Shown: positions 45,301 through 56,436, counted from the stretch's first letter. The stretch is 64,000 nt of DNA from Tetraselmis striata (GCA_006384855.1 VCJN01001527.1:124001-188000); one strand, 5' to 3'. The notes: generated by a model from the sequence alone, not told the origin. Made by a program: numbers and translations.

Positions 45301-46116
45301 TCCACGATCCAATTGGCCGGTGGCCATTGGCAAGTTGTCAATGGCAGTTGTGGCAGCGTGGAACAAATATGTTCCGGCTGGGTAGCGGTGGATGGGGCGG
45401 TATTTGGACTAGGTGGGGCGTCAGGACTTTCCGAGGTTAAAATGCCAGCGGGGTAAAACAATAATGGCACGGTATGATCTGGAGTGTACATGTAATCCCA
45501 AGTACATAATAATAGTGCTACGAACAATAAAATATAGTCGCTACTTTTACCCAACAACACCATGCATGCCTACGAATCCGTTACATGGCACATATATGCG
45601 TAATGTGCGAAGTAAATTAACACAGTATGACCGATAGCCGATGTAGTAGACATAGTATCGCGTGTACAAAACTCGGCTAGACCGTAATAAATGTAGCAGA
45701 AAAGCAGTAAGGATAGGCGAACTGTAGCTGTGGTCGCTACTTAGGTTAGTCATTAGTCATTGACTCGCTATTTAGCTAATTGCCGAGGCATGCACGGTAA
45801 GTCGATGATGATTGAAGCAGTGGAGGCGGGCGGGCAGGCAGTTGGCCGGGCAGGCTCGGATTTTTGCCGGTAGTGCCAAGGCGGCGTCGGTGTTATTTTT
45901 GGATAGCGGCACGTTTCGCGATCGCAGATAACGTGTGGCAACATCTGTGTCAGCTGGGATGGCAAAGCAGGCAGATGCTAGCAGGAACCGACGTTGCTCG
46001 CGCGAAGGCAACGAGTGCGCCGACTCGACAGGCAACGGGCATGGCGAGGAGGCCCCGTCATGCGCAGATACCGGCACGAGAGGCCCGGCCGCGCTCTCAG
46101 GAGTTAGCTCGCTCAT
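42310..46116 (-). pseudogene. Gypsy gag-pol remnant
   Basis: From 5' to 3' on the minus strand: an intact 114-aa frame from ATG 46116 (gag-like, MSELTPESAAG); a Pro-rich frame at 45563-45204; a protease region near 45010-44740 reading YSGAM and, after a frame change, FISDTFVRLRK, then DAVLGLPFL (the catalytic D of D-S/T-G-A is replaced by Tyr); RT near 44010-43700 with FGIMFNAPSAFQQWM, then VYFDDVLVSS in another frame and ELEYLGH; RNase H near 43520-43440 with CSDYALGAVILQQ; and integrase C-terminal part near 42420-42330 with YNNANHSAIKCTPF. The order and motifs are those of Ty3/gypsy. Every junction is disrupted. Confidence 0.8.
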
Positions 46117-46703
46117 TGGGGCATGTCAATAGGCATATTCTCGGGGATGGGGGATAAACTCGACCGGTAAGAAAGATGGTCGATTGATTTTCAATTCGAA
46201 ATCAAATCTAAGATTGCCCCAAACCGTCGTTAACCGGCAAGGCGGTGCGAGTTCAGCTGGGTAGTGCTGCCCTTAGCTGCCTTCTGACAGCCATTGTCTG
46301 GTGCCACGGTGGTGGCTTGCTCGTCCACGAGCATTTCCTGATGGAGTGACCCGTTCGGCAACATCCATCGCATATGCCGTCATATCGGTCAGTTGCCGAG
46401 GGTTGGTGGTAGTGGGATGCGTGGTAGCAGGTGGTGGGGGGGGGGGGGGGGGGGGGGAAGTAACGTCCGTTGGCGATGCATGGGAGATGTCCGTGGTTAG
46501 GGCGCGGGTCGTGGATTTGGCTAGCTCGGCCCGGATTAGACGAGCCACCGGGCGGTGTCGATCTGTACTTCGATGGTTAGCGGCGGCGGCGGCGGCGGCG
46601 GCAGTGAGCGGTAGGCTAGTCGACCACGATGGCAGCGGCGGAGGGGGGGGGGGGGGGGATTACCGGTCATACGCGGTGGAAGCGCGGCGAGGATCTTTCA
46701 CCA

Positions 46704-46720
46704 GAGCTCGAACGAAACCA
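46704..46720 (-). promoter_or_regulatory. Primer-binding-site candidate of the gypsy element
   Basis: TGGTTTCGTTCGAGCTC on the minus strand would pair with a tRNA 3' end GAGCTCGAACGAAACCA, which ends in CCA and contains TTCGA-type T-arm complementarity. The tRNA identity was not determined. Confidence 0.6.
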
Positions 46721-46721
46721 A

Positions 46722-47101
46722 TGTAAGCTTTAAGCAAGAGACTTTAGCGGAGACAAGGAAAAGGTTTGCAACAAAGGTAATTGTTACAGTGTACCGGGGC
46801 GTACACGGCTTTATACAACTATTGGCATGGCAGCCGGCTGCAAGCAAGGGCTAGGCTTGGAGATGCGATCTAGTCTTGAAGTCATTGGGGATTGTTGCAG
46901 ACAGCCTCGGGCATTGGTAGAAGCATGCAAGCGTAGTGTGGCCATACGTCGGTAAGACGTGTAACAATAGTAATGGCGGCGTGCGGGCAATGAGCATATG
47001 AGTAGTACAGGTATGAGTATATGTAGATATATGAGCATGCATGTGTTTACGAGTATGATGGGTATGAGTATGCAAGAAGGGTTATAGTGCTAACCCTAAC
47101 A
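46722..47101 (-). repeat. 5' LTR of the gypsy element
   Basis: 380-bp LTR, 5' by coding orientation, directly followed inward by one spacer base and the primer-binding-site candidate. Confidence 0.88.
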
Positions 47102-47111
47102 CCTGAAGTAG

Positions 47112-49071
47112 CCAGTCGCTTGTCTCACTGTTTGGGCTTATTGTACAGACGCGTACCGTCGAATTAAAAGCTCATTACGGGACCATTCTCCGTTAAGGGG
47201 TAGTTACGGACGAATTGCGACCCGGTCTGTGTCATCCGGCGACACATGTGTCCTCACGTTAACGCTAAATACGGTCGCCATACGGGATATGGCTCAGGGC
47301 TTAACACAATTCCGAGAATATTACGGGGTGGATACGCAGCAAGCCGGGTACTCGCACTACTGCTACGACATGCGCTATATAATAGCGGAGCGCGAGTCGT
47401 CCAGACGCGGCGCCGGACTAGTTTTGAAAGCAACAGCTGCGCCTACCTGATGCACACTCGCACACTCGCCAGACAGTACCGTAGTTGCTCGTCCCCGAGC
47501 ACCGTCCCTTCATTATGGCCACGCACGCCAAGTTAATTCCAGGCACCCCCTACGGCAAAGCTGTGAGGCCTGGAAGCATGAGCATACCACTCGGTGCTCT
47601 GTGCAGCATGGGCTGCATCGTTGAGGACGTGCGGCATGCATTGTTTCGGGGCCAAGCGACCAATAGTCATATCCGCGTTCGCCTAGAGCAACCGCGGGGC
47701 GAGGACGCGTTCGGCTATGCTCTCACGGACATACTAAACAAATGCACTGAGCGGAAGCAATACGACGAAGCCGGGAAGAAGAACCTGCTTGAAGTAGGTT
47801 TTCAAGGGTCCGATGAGGGTGTCGTCAAGATGTATCTTACCTCGTGCGTACCCAACGCGGCGCGTGCCCAGATCTTGAACTCAACACCCGAGGCGACGCC
47901 AACCCCCCCCCCCCCCCCCCCCCCCCGCAGGATCTGACATGGGCATTGGCGTTAAGAACGCCTCCGCCGACGGCCCATGCCAAACTCCCACGAGCCGGGG
48001 GCTGGAATCTGTCCTGAAAGGTACAGTGAGTCGGCGGGTGGCTGACATGATTGCGTAGAGGATTTGAATTTTACAGGCGTTGACCGCTCCGTGCTTCATT
48101 TTTTTGTTGTTGCTCTTGCAGCTGAGGGCAAGGCGGTGCTGTCGGCTGCCGTCGACGAATGCTGGCCGCGCGACACTCAAACGGGGATCCCTTACCCTTT
48201 GGAGACGCCGAGGTTTCCCATCGCCGCGCCCCCTTACACTGAGCGGATATGCTACGCTACCTTCAACTACCGTGCCGGCTACACGGCCGAGAACCACATC
48301 CATCTACGCCAAGAAGACCGCCATAGCCGCGTTCCGAGAGTATACCCCCTCTCCCTTCCTCCCAACCCCATTGCGACCATCCTCGTGGGTTTTGCAGACG
48401 GTGCACCTTGTGCTATACAAAGAGCAAGGGAACGTGAGAAACTACCTCAGCTCGGCACTACTTCCAATATGTGGGCAAGGACGTCCAAGGTAGGAAGAAG
48501 GGACCATTGCCGAGCGAGGACCGACTCGCGAAGGCCCTCAACCTTGCAAAGGCCTTGCAGCAGAGCGAGATGGGGAGGTACTACCAAGCCGGCAAGGACC
48601 CCCTTTCTAACGTGATGTTTAAGGGCGAGGAGGAGGTCTGCGAGGTGACGCCGCACTCGGGAGCCGCACGGGAGTCGCGTTTGTTTTCGCACTTGTTCGA
48701 TTACACAGCCACCGCCGCGACAAGCAATCAACACGCATACTGACTTTCGGAGTTGTTGTGTCAGACCCCCGCCCAGTCCCTACTTTTGGCGGTAAGCCGA
48801 TCGTATCGAGCGATAAGCGCAACAAGGCTGTGGCGCTGCCGTTGGCTGGCACCGCTACATCACCAAAGCTCCACGGCGGCTTAGTGGGCGTGCTGAAGCA
48901 TCAACGAAAGAGGGCGGGTGGCGTCACCAAGCACAACATCAATGCGGTCAATAACCTGCCCGCCATGGAAGCCTTCCCCGGCGCCAACGTCGACAATGGC
49001 GGTAGCTCGGAGCCCCCGGCCAAGCAGCCCGCCAAGCCGGCGGCTGGAGTATGCAACCGGTGGCCAAGCCA
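47112..49071 (+). pseudogene. Second CACTA-element gene, copy 2 (best preserved)
   Basis: Begins with CAGTCGCTTGTCTCACTG, shared with 23279. ATG 47515 starts a frame to about 47880 with GEDAFGYALTDILNKCTERK and KMYLTSCVPNAA. An intron ends with a C24 tract (47903-47926) plus GCAG. The following exon (about 47931-48020) ends GLESVLK|GTACAG. The next begins after TTGCTCTTGCAG at 48121 with AEGKAVLSAAVDECWP and contains YTERICYATFNYRAGYTA. The exon from about 48399 to 48741 has NVRNYLSSALL, KKGPLPSEDRLAKAL, FKGEEEVCEVTPHS and LFSHLFDY and ends in TGA. A last open part (about 48758-49071) is rich in Pro, Lys and Ala. The family is not recognised. Conservation of exon edges among three copies argues for a real spliced gene. 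Confidence 0.5.
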
Positions 49072-49171
49072 ATAGTTGTATTAAGCCGTGTACGCCCGGT
49101 ATACTGTAACAATTACCTTTGCTTCAAACCTTTTCCTTGTTTCCGCTAAAGCCTCATGCTTAAAGCTTACA
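49072..49171 (+). repeat. Gypsy LTR fragment (about 100 bp, opposite orientation)
   Basis: Reverse complement of the first ~100 bp (plus coordinates) of the gypsy LTRs at 41525 and 46722, ending GCTTAAAGCTTACA at 49171. It sits exactly between the two partial copies of the second CACTA gene. Confidence 0.75.
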
Positions 49172-50222
49172 GTGCACCTTGTGATATACAGAGAGCATGG
49201 GAACGTGAGAAACTACCTTAGCTCGGCACTACTTCCAATATGTGGGCAAGGACGTCCAAGGTAGGAAGAAGGGACCATTGCCGAGCGAGGACCGACTCGC
49301 GAAGGCCCTCGATCTTGCAGAGGCCTTGCAGCAAAGCGAGCTCGGGAGGTACTACCAAGCCGGCAAGTACCCCCTTTCTAATGAGATGTTCAAGGGCGAG
49401 GAGGAGGTCTGCGAGGTGACGCCGCACTCGGAAGCAACACGAGAGTCGGGCTTGTTTTCGCACTTATTCGATTACAAAGCCACCGCCGTGACAAGCAACC
49501 AACACGCATACTGACTTTATTCGCAGTTATTGTGTTAGTGTGCCCATTCCCTACGTTTGGCGGTAAGCCGATCGTATCGAGTGTTCAACGCAACAAGGTT
49601 GTGGCGCTGCCGTTGGCTGGCACGGCTGCGTCGCCAAAGCTCCACGGCGGCTTGGGGGGTGTGCTGAAGCATTAGCAAAAGAGGGCGGGTGGCGTCATCA
49701 AGCATCACCAACGCGGTCAAGAACCTGGCCGCCATGGAAGCCTTCCCCGACGACAACGTCGACAATGGCAGTAGCCCCGAGCCCCTGGCCAAGCAGCCCG
49801 CCAAGCCGGCGGTTGGAGTGCCGGCCCGGGGCCGGGGCGGTGCTGAAGCCAAGGCGGGCGGTGGGGCGTTCGGGTCGCGGGCCGGCCGCCGGGCCGCAGT
49901 GGCATCAGTAGTTGCTGCCGCCACCCACGAGCAGCAGACCCGCCGCCGTGGCGGTCCCGGCGGCCGAAACCGGACGCAAATAATGTATTCCGCCCGCCCA
50001 TTGCCGCGCGCCTCGCCGCCCACTGCCGCGCGCCCGCTCACTGGCACTACTGCCGCGCGTGCTATCGCGGATTAGGCAAGCGCACGAGATTGTCGGGCTT
50101 CCATAGCGAGATGCAAAAATAGACCACCGCGGATATAGCGTCTCGATGATGTGTGACACGCGCTTGATGCTGTTTACTACGAGTATGTCACGGAATGACT
50201 ACATACGAGTGTCATCATTATA
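49172..50222 (+). pseudogene. Second CACTA-element gene, partial duplicate
   Basis: Starts abruptly at GTGCACCTTGTG, inside the exon that begins near 48399 in copy 2, and is close to identical to 48402-49070 through KKGPLPSEDRLAKALDLAEA and FKGEEEVCEVTPHSEA. It then continues into the Gly/Ala-rich tail and the 3' sequence down to the conserved subterminal hairpin (about 50179-50210). It contains a TAG in the C-terminal part (near 49674). Confidence 0.5.
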
Positions 50223-50289
50223 TTGGTAAGATTACGGGGTAAATACAGGGTAGTACAGGGTAATTACGAGGTTGTCCGGGAGCCTAGTG

Positions 50290-51035
50290 TATATGGGCCG
50301 CCGTTGCATACCTGGCTTGGCTACCCCTGCATCCCCCACTGCTTGGCGCGCCGGAGATGGCTACATACTACATTGCCAACCCCCCTTCCCCCGTCCGCCC
50401 GCCCTTCGCGCGCCCCGCAGTGCGACGGCCCCCTTCCATTTCTTTGAGGCGGTTGTTGCTCTCCCGCCCGGCCGCTGCCCAAGATCGGTGTTGGCAATAT
50501 GTATGCGCCCCCCTCTCTCTCGCTCCTTTGAAATGGTTATTAGTTGTTGTTGGGGTTCCCTCTTCCCTTGTCTACTTAGCATGCGCGGTACGGCACCCGT
50601 ATCCACGTGTATCCACGTGCCGTGCCCAAGCATTAACCTAGCAGCAACTCGGCATTTTCATCGTCGACGCAATGCCACAGGCGAAAGCTGCCGTACGCCC
50701 GTACGGCACCACCCCGCACGCGGTTCCCGACTGAGCCCTCCCGGGTAGCGCAGCTCCCGCATGATGCTTCGTCATGTGGTTGAACACACCAGGGGGGCTG
50801 CCTGTTCCCATCTTCCTTTGTCGCTGCGCACCCACCATGGGATTGCGCCGCGACAGCCACACCCAACCTCCCCTCACTTCATTCAATTTTCGCGGGTCTG
50901 CCCCTTGGACTTTTTAGCCCCTCCCAAAAGCTTGTATTGAAACCACAGCTTATTTTCGGCAATTTGCCTGCGCCTCCCTCATCTCCTTTCCATTAATAAA
51001 CTAGTTCGCGCAGCACGACTATTTCGCACCTGGCG
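50290..51035. other. Gene-free stretch right of CACTA copy 2
   Basis: Pro-rich open frames on both strands but no domain. Contains CCCGTATCCACGTGTATCCACGTGCCGTG (palindromic CACGTG twice, near 50595-50620). Nothing else is supported. Confidence 0.45.
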
Positions 51036-51325
51036 TTTTTTCCCCGCCCCCGGGACAGGACTGGCACCAGTGAAACCCTTGCAGCGTCTCTACGACGGCC
51101 GTTTAGGCAGCAATCCAGTTACGGAAAGCCCTGGGTAGGCGACGCTCCGTTACAGTCATCAAGCAAATTGCCGAAGCATTCTGCAAGACTAATTGAAGGC
51201 CAGTGACGTCTAAAACACTGCCATCAAAATACCCGGCGCTGACCACGAAAGGTCCTGGCGTACCATGTCAAAAGACGCTGCAAGGGTTTCACTGGTGCCA
51301 GTCCTGTCCCGGGGGCGGGAAAAAT
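51036..51325. repeat. Inverted pair of the dispersed motif (52-bp arms)
   Basis: 51037-51089 and 51272-51324 are near-perfect reverse complements, covering AGACGCTGCAAGGGTTTCAC, TGGTGCCAGTCCTGTCCCG and the GGGGGCGGGAAAAA end. The loop is about 180 bp. The 51086-51148 segment within it is inverted relative to its copy at 34381-34440. Another plus-strand copy is at 51706-51745. Confidence 0.8.
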
Positions 51326-52261
51326 ATCAAAAGGGAGCACGTGATCATCGCGGTGTTTGGCATTGGCGAATTAGATATCAAAGAACAGAACCCACCAGAC
51401 CAAAAAGACAATCTTGAAAATGCCAGCATGGCACATGAATCTTACCCTACATCCGTTTTTCCTAACACCTCGAGACAGTAGTTAAGTCTTGATCTCAGCA
51501 GGATATGTAGTTATATTTTATGTTTTTATATATGTATGTACGTAGCACCACTGCACCAGTAAAAGTTGTAATATTAACAACCTGTACAGGTACATGAAAT
51601 ATTAGCGACTTCTGGATGCTGTCATCCATCCCGCGCTACTCTTCGTGGGTAATCGGTCGAAACGAGCGGCGGGCGACGCAACGACGACGACAAGGAGACG
51701 ATGCCAAGACGACGCTGCGGGGGTTTCACTGGTGCCACTCCTGTCTATCATCCAGGCCGGGGCCCGCGAATATTTATATTAGTATTATAAATTATAGAAG
51801 GTATGCCGCCAATGACGGGGGCGTACTCGTACCCGTAGGAGTTTCCCAAACAGCAAATACTATATACTGTACTGCTAGCGCTGATGCTGGTACCTATACC
51901 GGTACTGTACAGGTGCGGGTGTTGACTATCCAAAATAAGGACAGGACCGCGAGTAGAACAACAGCAGATGAACAAGCTCAATGGGCGGACGAAGGCCGGC
52001 ATGCAATTATTCGACGATGCCAGTGATGACTTCTAGCCACCCTGGCATATCTCAGATTTTTGTTGGTTGCCACGCTGTGATCCCATCTTGTACTGGTCTC
52101 GCGCGCTCTGGGTTACGACGGGTCGTGTGTACTGACGTACGACACCAGGGTGTAGTACTGGCACCAGTACTGCACCACAGCGTGTACCACGCACTAGTAC
52201 GACAGGTACCTGTACCGGCACGAGGATTGTACGAAACACGACCCCACTACTCCAGAGCCAG

Positions 52262-52322
52262 AGCTATATGAGTACTTGCTATATGAGCATGGGTACTGGT
52301 ATAGGTACTTGCTATATGAGCA
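52262..52322. repeat. Short tandem repeat
   Basis: Three imperfect copies of TACTTGCTATATGAGCA, just left of the 840-bp TIR element. Confidence 0.6.
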
Positions 52323-52351
52323 CCGCGGTGCTGGTAAGGAATACCAGTAAA

Positions 52352-53191
52352 GGCCTGTATGGCACGGGACGTGATCTACCGGTAGACCGCTCTACAGCCG
52401 TAATTTAGACACGCACAGCGCGCCACGTCGCAAAAAGAAAACGGCGACTAGCCAATCACCATGTAGTATTTTCAATTTTTCAGTTCCTTTTTGAGCCCTC
52501 AAAACGATATGACACGGGAACAGCTCTACCGGTCAAACTAGCCGCTACCGCCCTACCGAGAATCGCAGGATCAGCCGCACTTGCTGCTCGGTCTCCTGGG
52601 CTCAAGTCGGCTGTGCGCTGTCCGCCCGCGACATGAGATCCAGATGGAGACGGGTCAGCGAGGCCAGCGGGGCGATGCCCTTCCGGTCGAAACATGCTAG
52701 GACGAGGCAGCGCCCCGCTAGGCGCACCGGATGGCGAGACATGCCGCTGGGACAACGGCATGGCGCCCGGCGCCCACGGCGCGCGAAAGGATCCAGACAC
52801 CTTGGCTGGCCGCTTGACCGGCCGCCCGTGGCGCCTTGCGGGGCGTATCCGGGCGCGCAGCCATGGCCGTGAGGCGTGGAGTCCGTGTACCGCCCGCGCG
52901 AAGTTTCGGTGGGACTACAGGGAGCGGCGGGCGAGGGGTAGCGCGATAAAGGTGGATTCGCCAGCGACAGGGTGCCGCGTTCAAAATAGAGCGGTAGAGC
53001 GGTGGAGCGGGGGGCTGGCATCGGTAGCTACCGATGCCACCCCCCCGCCGAAATGCTAGACCGTTCTACCGCTCTAGGGGTGACCGCTCTACGGCCGAAT
53101 TGCACTTTTTGCGACGTGGCGCGCTGTGCGTATAAATTACTACGGCGGTAGAGCGGTCTACCCGTAGAGCACGTCCCGTGTCATACAGGCC
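52352..53191. mobile_element. Non-autonomous DNA transposon with ~87-bp terminal inverted repeats
   Basis: GGCCTGTATGGCACGGGACG at 52352 and its reverse complement ending at 53191 extend inward as inverted arms to about 52437 and 53105. Both sides are flanked by TAAA (52348-52351 and 53192-53195), a 4-bp target duplication. The interior is GC-rich with open frames on both strands (for example minus 52800-52480) but no transposase motif. Superfamily not assigned. Confidence 0.75.
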
Positions 53192-53195
53192 TAAA

Positions 53196-53940
53196 TCATC
53201 CACACCCGTACCGGTCCTTAGTTTCTGCCGGTGCGGCGGGGCCGAAATAAATGAGGATTCGTAAAATGTATTTATGACCGTATTCCTGCTACACGAGGAC
53301 TGCTGGCTGCAGGCTGATTTATGTTTTACCGGTACCAGGTAGTATCCAAGTCGTGGCCTACTGGGTACCTGTACAACCTGTCCAACCTGTACAGCAGCAG
53401 GTACTGGCGGCAGTACCCAATAGTCTGCTGGGTATTTTAAATATTTTTACTTTATATTAGCACGACTGCATCACAAATTTACAATGTAGTACTTGTGGCA
53501 ATACAGTATCGTCATGACAGCACAGCAGATTTGCCGAATCTTCAGCCAGCCAGGCAGAGCATATGCAGCAGCGCGCACCCCTCCGACACCGCCGTCCCAC
53601 CTGCGGGCGCCTCTACCTGTGAGACGTTCCTCCTGCCTCTCACGCAGCCTGCACTGATGGCATAGTCGTTATTCTCCCGTTGTGCACCCTTCCGCCGCTA
53701 CCGGTACATTTCCGGCAGCTGTGGTGCAGGCCGTTGCTTTTTGACTGGCTGAGCAAGTCTTAAGGATAAGAGAAGCTTCGACGTCGGAATATCCACTAGG
53801 TGGTGACACTGCCGAGCAGTGTTTCATCTCGGAACTGATCCTGGAGAGTACGGACAGCGTGGCAACGCACCTTGCGGAAACTCCGACGGCAACCCCCCCC
53901 CCCCCCCCCCCCCCCCCCCGCGCGGCAGCACACGGCCACG
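53196..53940. other. Upstream region of the sigma factor gene
   Basis: AT-rich with several GGTACC/GTACTGG motifs (53320-53410). A run of 27 C (53893-53919) ends 21 bp before the presumed ATG of the sigma gene, so it lies in its 5' UTR or a 5' intron. A G-free polypyrimidine run followed by CGCGCGGCAG could act as an acceptor. Confidence 0.4.
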
Positions 53941-56300
53941 ATGTTGTCCTCTTCCGCGACAAGCTGCTCTGTGACACGATTCTCCGGGGTGTCTGCGAGT
54001 ATGTATTCCTCCACCGCTGCTAGCGGCGGCGCTTCCCGCGCGCGGGGCGGAAGCAGCCGCGGCAGCACGGCAGTATGTCCCGCGATAGCTCCGCGCCGGT
54101 CCAGCAGCCGCTCGGCCGCGTCTCGCCGGGCGCGCTCTACGTCACCCCCTCCCGCGTCAGTGCCAACCAGCGGCCATGCGGGGCCCAGTGCGCGGCCCTC
54201 TTTGGCGTCCAGCGCGCTGCACAGCCACTCAGCCGCAGTCGCAGCGGCGCTGCTGATAGAACGGCCTGCCTCGGTGCCCGCCGCTCACCGCGACACCGCG
54301 ACAGGAAATGAAATGACAGCGAACACCCGACGAAAGAGCAGCGAAGCAGTCCGGATAACCACGACCGACGGGACGCCCTCCAAGCCGAGAGTTCCGGCCG
54401 GGCCCGCTTCCGCAGCCTCGGCAGGCTACCTGGCGCTGGGCCATGTATATCATAGCGGCAATGCTGCTGTATCGCGAGATTTCCCCGAGGTGTGCGAGGA
54501 GGTGGACGAGGTGCAGGAGGCCGACCCAGACCCGTCGCGCTCCCGCGCCCGCGCCACGCGCCGATCCCTGCGAAAGGCCATGAAAGTCTCCGGTCACAGC
54601 CACAACGTGGTGCCCTTCCACGGTCTCACCCGCCGGCTGGCCAAGGTAACCGACTCCCCGGCCCAGGCCGCGCCTGAAGCGGTGAGCAGGCAGGCGCCAG
54701 AGGCTACTTGCCGCTCTGCCGCAAAGCCACCCCCTACGTCCCCTCCGAGGGCAGCCACCGCAGCCAAGGCAGCCGGCCGCCGCCGAGCACCGCGCTCCGC
54801 GCGCGGAATCAGCGCCCGCGGCATGCGCCAGAAGTCTCGGCCAGCGCCAGAGAACCCCCCGATGCTGTATTCCCCCATGTTGGAGGACTACCGCATGTAC
54901 TCTCCCGCCACGCTGGAGATGATGGCCCAGGTCTCCGAGATCAGGGCATCGGTGGAATCTCACGCGTCGCATAGCAGGTGTGTGTCCGAAGTTACACCCA
55001 CCCCTCAGCCTGAAGGCCCCCGGTAGTCCCCGTCAGCAACATTCAGCTCACCTGCGCATTCACTATCTTACCTTGCTTTATCATCACAATCTTTCTCACG
55101 CTGCCCAGCGTATTGCCCAGTGGTGGCTTCTCATGAATTGGCTGTGCGCTGCAGGTTTACCAAGCGCATGGGGAGGTCCTCAGCCAGCTCCGCCCAGCGG
55201 CTGCTCACGAGCAGGATCCAGCTGTCCCGGGAGCAGGAGTGGGCCCTCATTCGGGTCGTCCAGCACCGCCAGAAGCTGAAGGAGCTGGCAGACGCGCTGC
55301 GGGCGCAGGGCAAGGCGTGCAGCATGGGAGACGTGGCGGTGCTGGCCGGCATGTCCGGCGGGGAGCAGGAGCTGCTCATGCTCGAGCAGCTGTCACAGGA
55401 CGCTACCGACATGGTGATGTCGGCCAGCATGAGGCTGGCCATGTCGGTGGCGGGCAGATACAGCTGCGCGGAGGGCATGACGTACGAGGACCTTATCCCC
55501 TACAGCCTGAAGGTACGCATTGCCACTGTCTCCTGCAGCATCACTGTCATTCAATGCGCCAGCTTCATGTACCTACTCAGCGTTGCGATGCTTGCTATGG
55601 CTGGTACCTTATTGGGCTGGCTGGATGCCCGCTTTTGCAGGGCCTGGAGAAGGCGATGTACAAATTTGACACAAACAAGGGGATCAAATTCTCGACGTAC
55701 GCACACTGGTGGATCCGGCAGGCCGTCAACCGCGCCGTGAGCGTGGAGTCGCGAGTGATCAAGCTTCCCTCGCACCTGATTGAGACCATCGGCAGGGTCA
55801 AAAAAGAGATGGCGGCCGTTGCCAGTGACCCGGAGATCGGGGAGCGGGATGCCATCGAAGCGGTGGCAGCGCGGCTGAGCATGACGCCGGCGAGGGTGCT
55901 CGCAGCTGTGCAGTATGCGCAGCAGCCCGTGAGCATGGGTGAGGTCTACGGCGCGCAGGGGCAATCCGGCGAGGAGGCCCTCGAGTCTCTGGACGTGCAG
56001 CCCATCTCGTCCTCCCGCGAGGCGACGACGTCCGACAGGCTCAACCTCAGCAGCCGGGACTACGAGATGCAGGAGGTGGTGGAGCAGGTTCTCTGCAAGC
56101 TCACCCCCCGGGAGCGCCACATCATAAAGATGCGTTACGGCTTGACCAGCAGCAGTGAGAAGACGATGTCGTTCTTGCAGATCGGGAAGGCGTACTCGCG
56201 CACCCAGGAGCGCATCCGCCAGATCGAGTTGCGGGCCATGCGCAAGGTCAAACACCTGGTCAAAGAGAGGCAGGCGTCACTGATCCAGTACCTGGACTAG
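53941..56300 (+). CDS. Plastid RNA polymerase sigma-70 factor, three exons
   Basis: Exons 53941-54977, 55155-55512 and 55641-56300 join in frame (phases 2, 0) to 684 aa. The first ~50 residues are rich in Ser, Ala, Thr and Arg (MLSSSATSCSVTRFSG), like a chloroplast transit peptide. Residues ~50-340 are a low-complexity, basic, non-conserved region. Conserved region 2 starts in exon 2 (RIQLSREQEW, then MTYEDLIP) and continues in exon 3 as YKFDTNKGIKFSTYAHWWIRQ (about 472-492), the -10 recognition and promoter-melting segment. Region 3 follows. Region 4 has LTPRERHIIKMRYGL and the -35 helix ERIRQIELRAMRK (655 on). It guides the plastid-encoded polymerase to promoters. ATG 53941 is the first in the frame; the upstream open frame lacks ATG and contains a C27 tract. 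Typical of the single nuclear SIG/RPOD gene of green algae. Confidence 0.95.
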
Positions 56301-56436
56301 GCTGCAGCAGGCTGTGGCTCTCATTGTACATTATCGCCATGCCTGCCCCGCGAGTGGAGTTCAGCTAAATAATGCAGTGCAGCAGGGATCTGCGGCCATC
56401 CTGCGTGGGCCGCTGCTGGGCTTTGTGTGTATCTGT

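Larger units (their letters stand above)
41525..47101 (-). mobile_element. Ty3/gypsy LTR retrotransposon, full length but decayed
   Basis: LTRs 41525-41902 and 46722-47101 are direct repeats about 94% identical by eye (about 22 differences). On the minus strand they begin TGTTAGGG and end CTTACA, the canonical TG...CA. One base inside the 5' LTR is a primer-binding-site candidate, TGGTTTCGTTCGAGCTC (46720-46704). A purine-rich GGGATGGAA abuts the 3' LTR. Flanks GCTGA and CCTGA match at 4 of 5 positions as a target duplication. Domain order on the minus strand is gag-like, protease, RT, RNase H, integrase, which is gypsy order. All domains are broken by stops or frame changes. Confidence 0.88.
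39401..50289 (+). mobile_element. CACTA transposon, copy 2, left-truncated and split by a gypsy element
   Basis: From 39401 the sequence follows copy 1 from about 20921: transposase C-terminus, TGTAA, conserved GTGACACAATTGGGACA, then a G18 tract (40573-40590). After a different spacer and the inserted gypsy element (41525-47101), the second gene resumes at about 47112. The right end at 50289 reads inward, on the minus strand, CACTAGGCTCCCGGACAACC and GTAATTACCCTGTA. No left CACTA end was found. Part of the second gene is present twice (47112-49071 and 49172-50200), separated by a 100-bp gypsy LTR fragment. Confidence 0.65.

Noticed and set aside
46722-49171. Inverted repeats 46722 and 49171 as terminal inverted repeats of a 2.4-kb DNA transposon
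   Set aside because: The left repeat is the gypsy 5' LTR, paired with 41525-41902 in direct orientation with TG...CA ends and a primer site; the right one is only a 100-bp inverted fragment of it.
54229-54972. 247-codon minus-strand frame opposite the sigma factor
   Set aside because: Shadow of the GC-rich first exon of the sigma gene.
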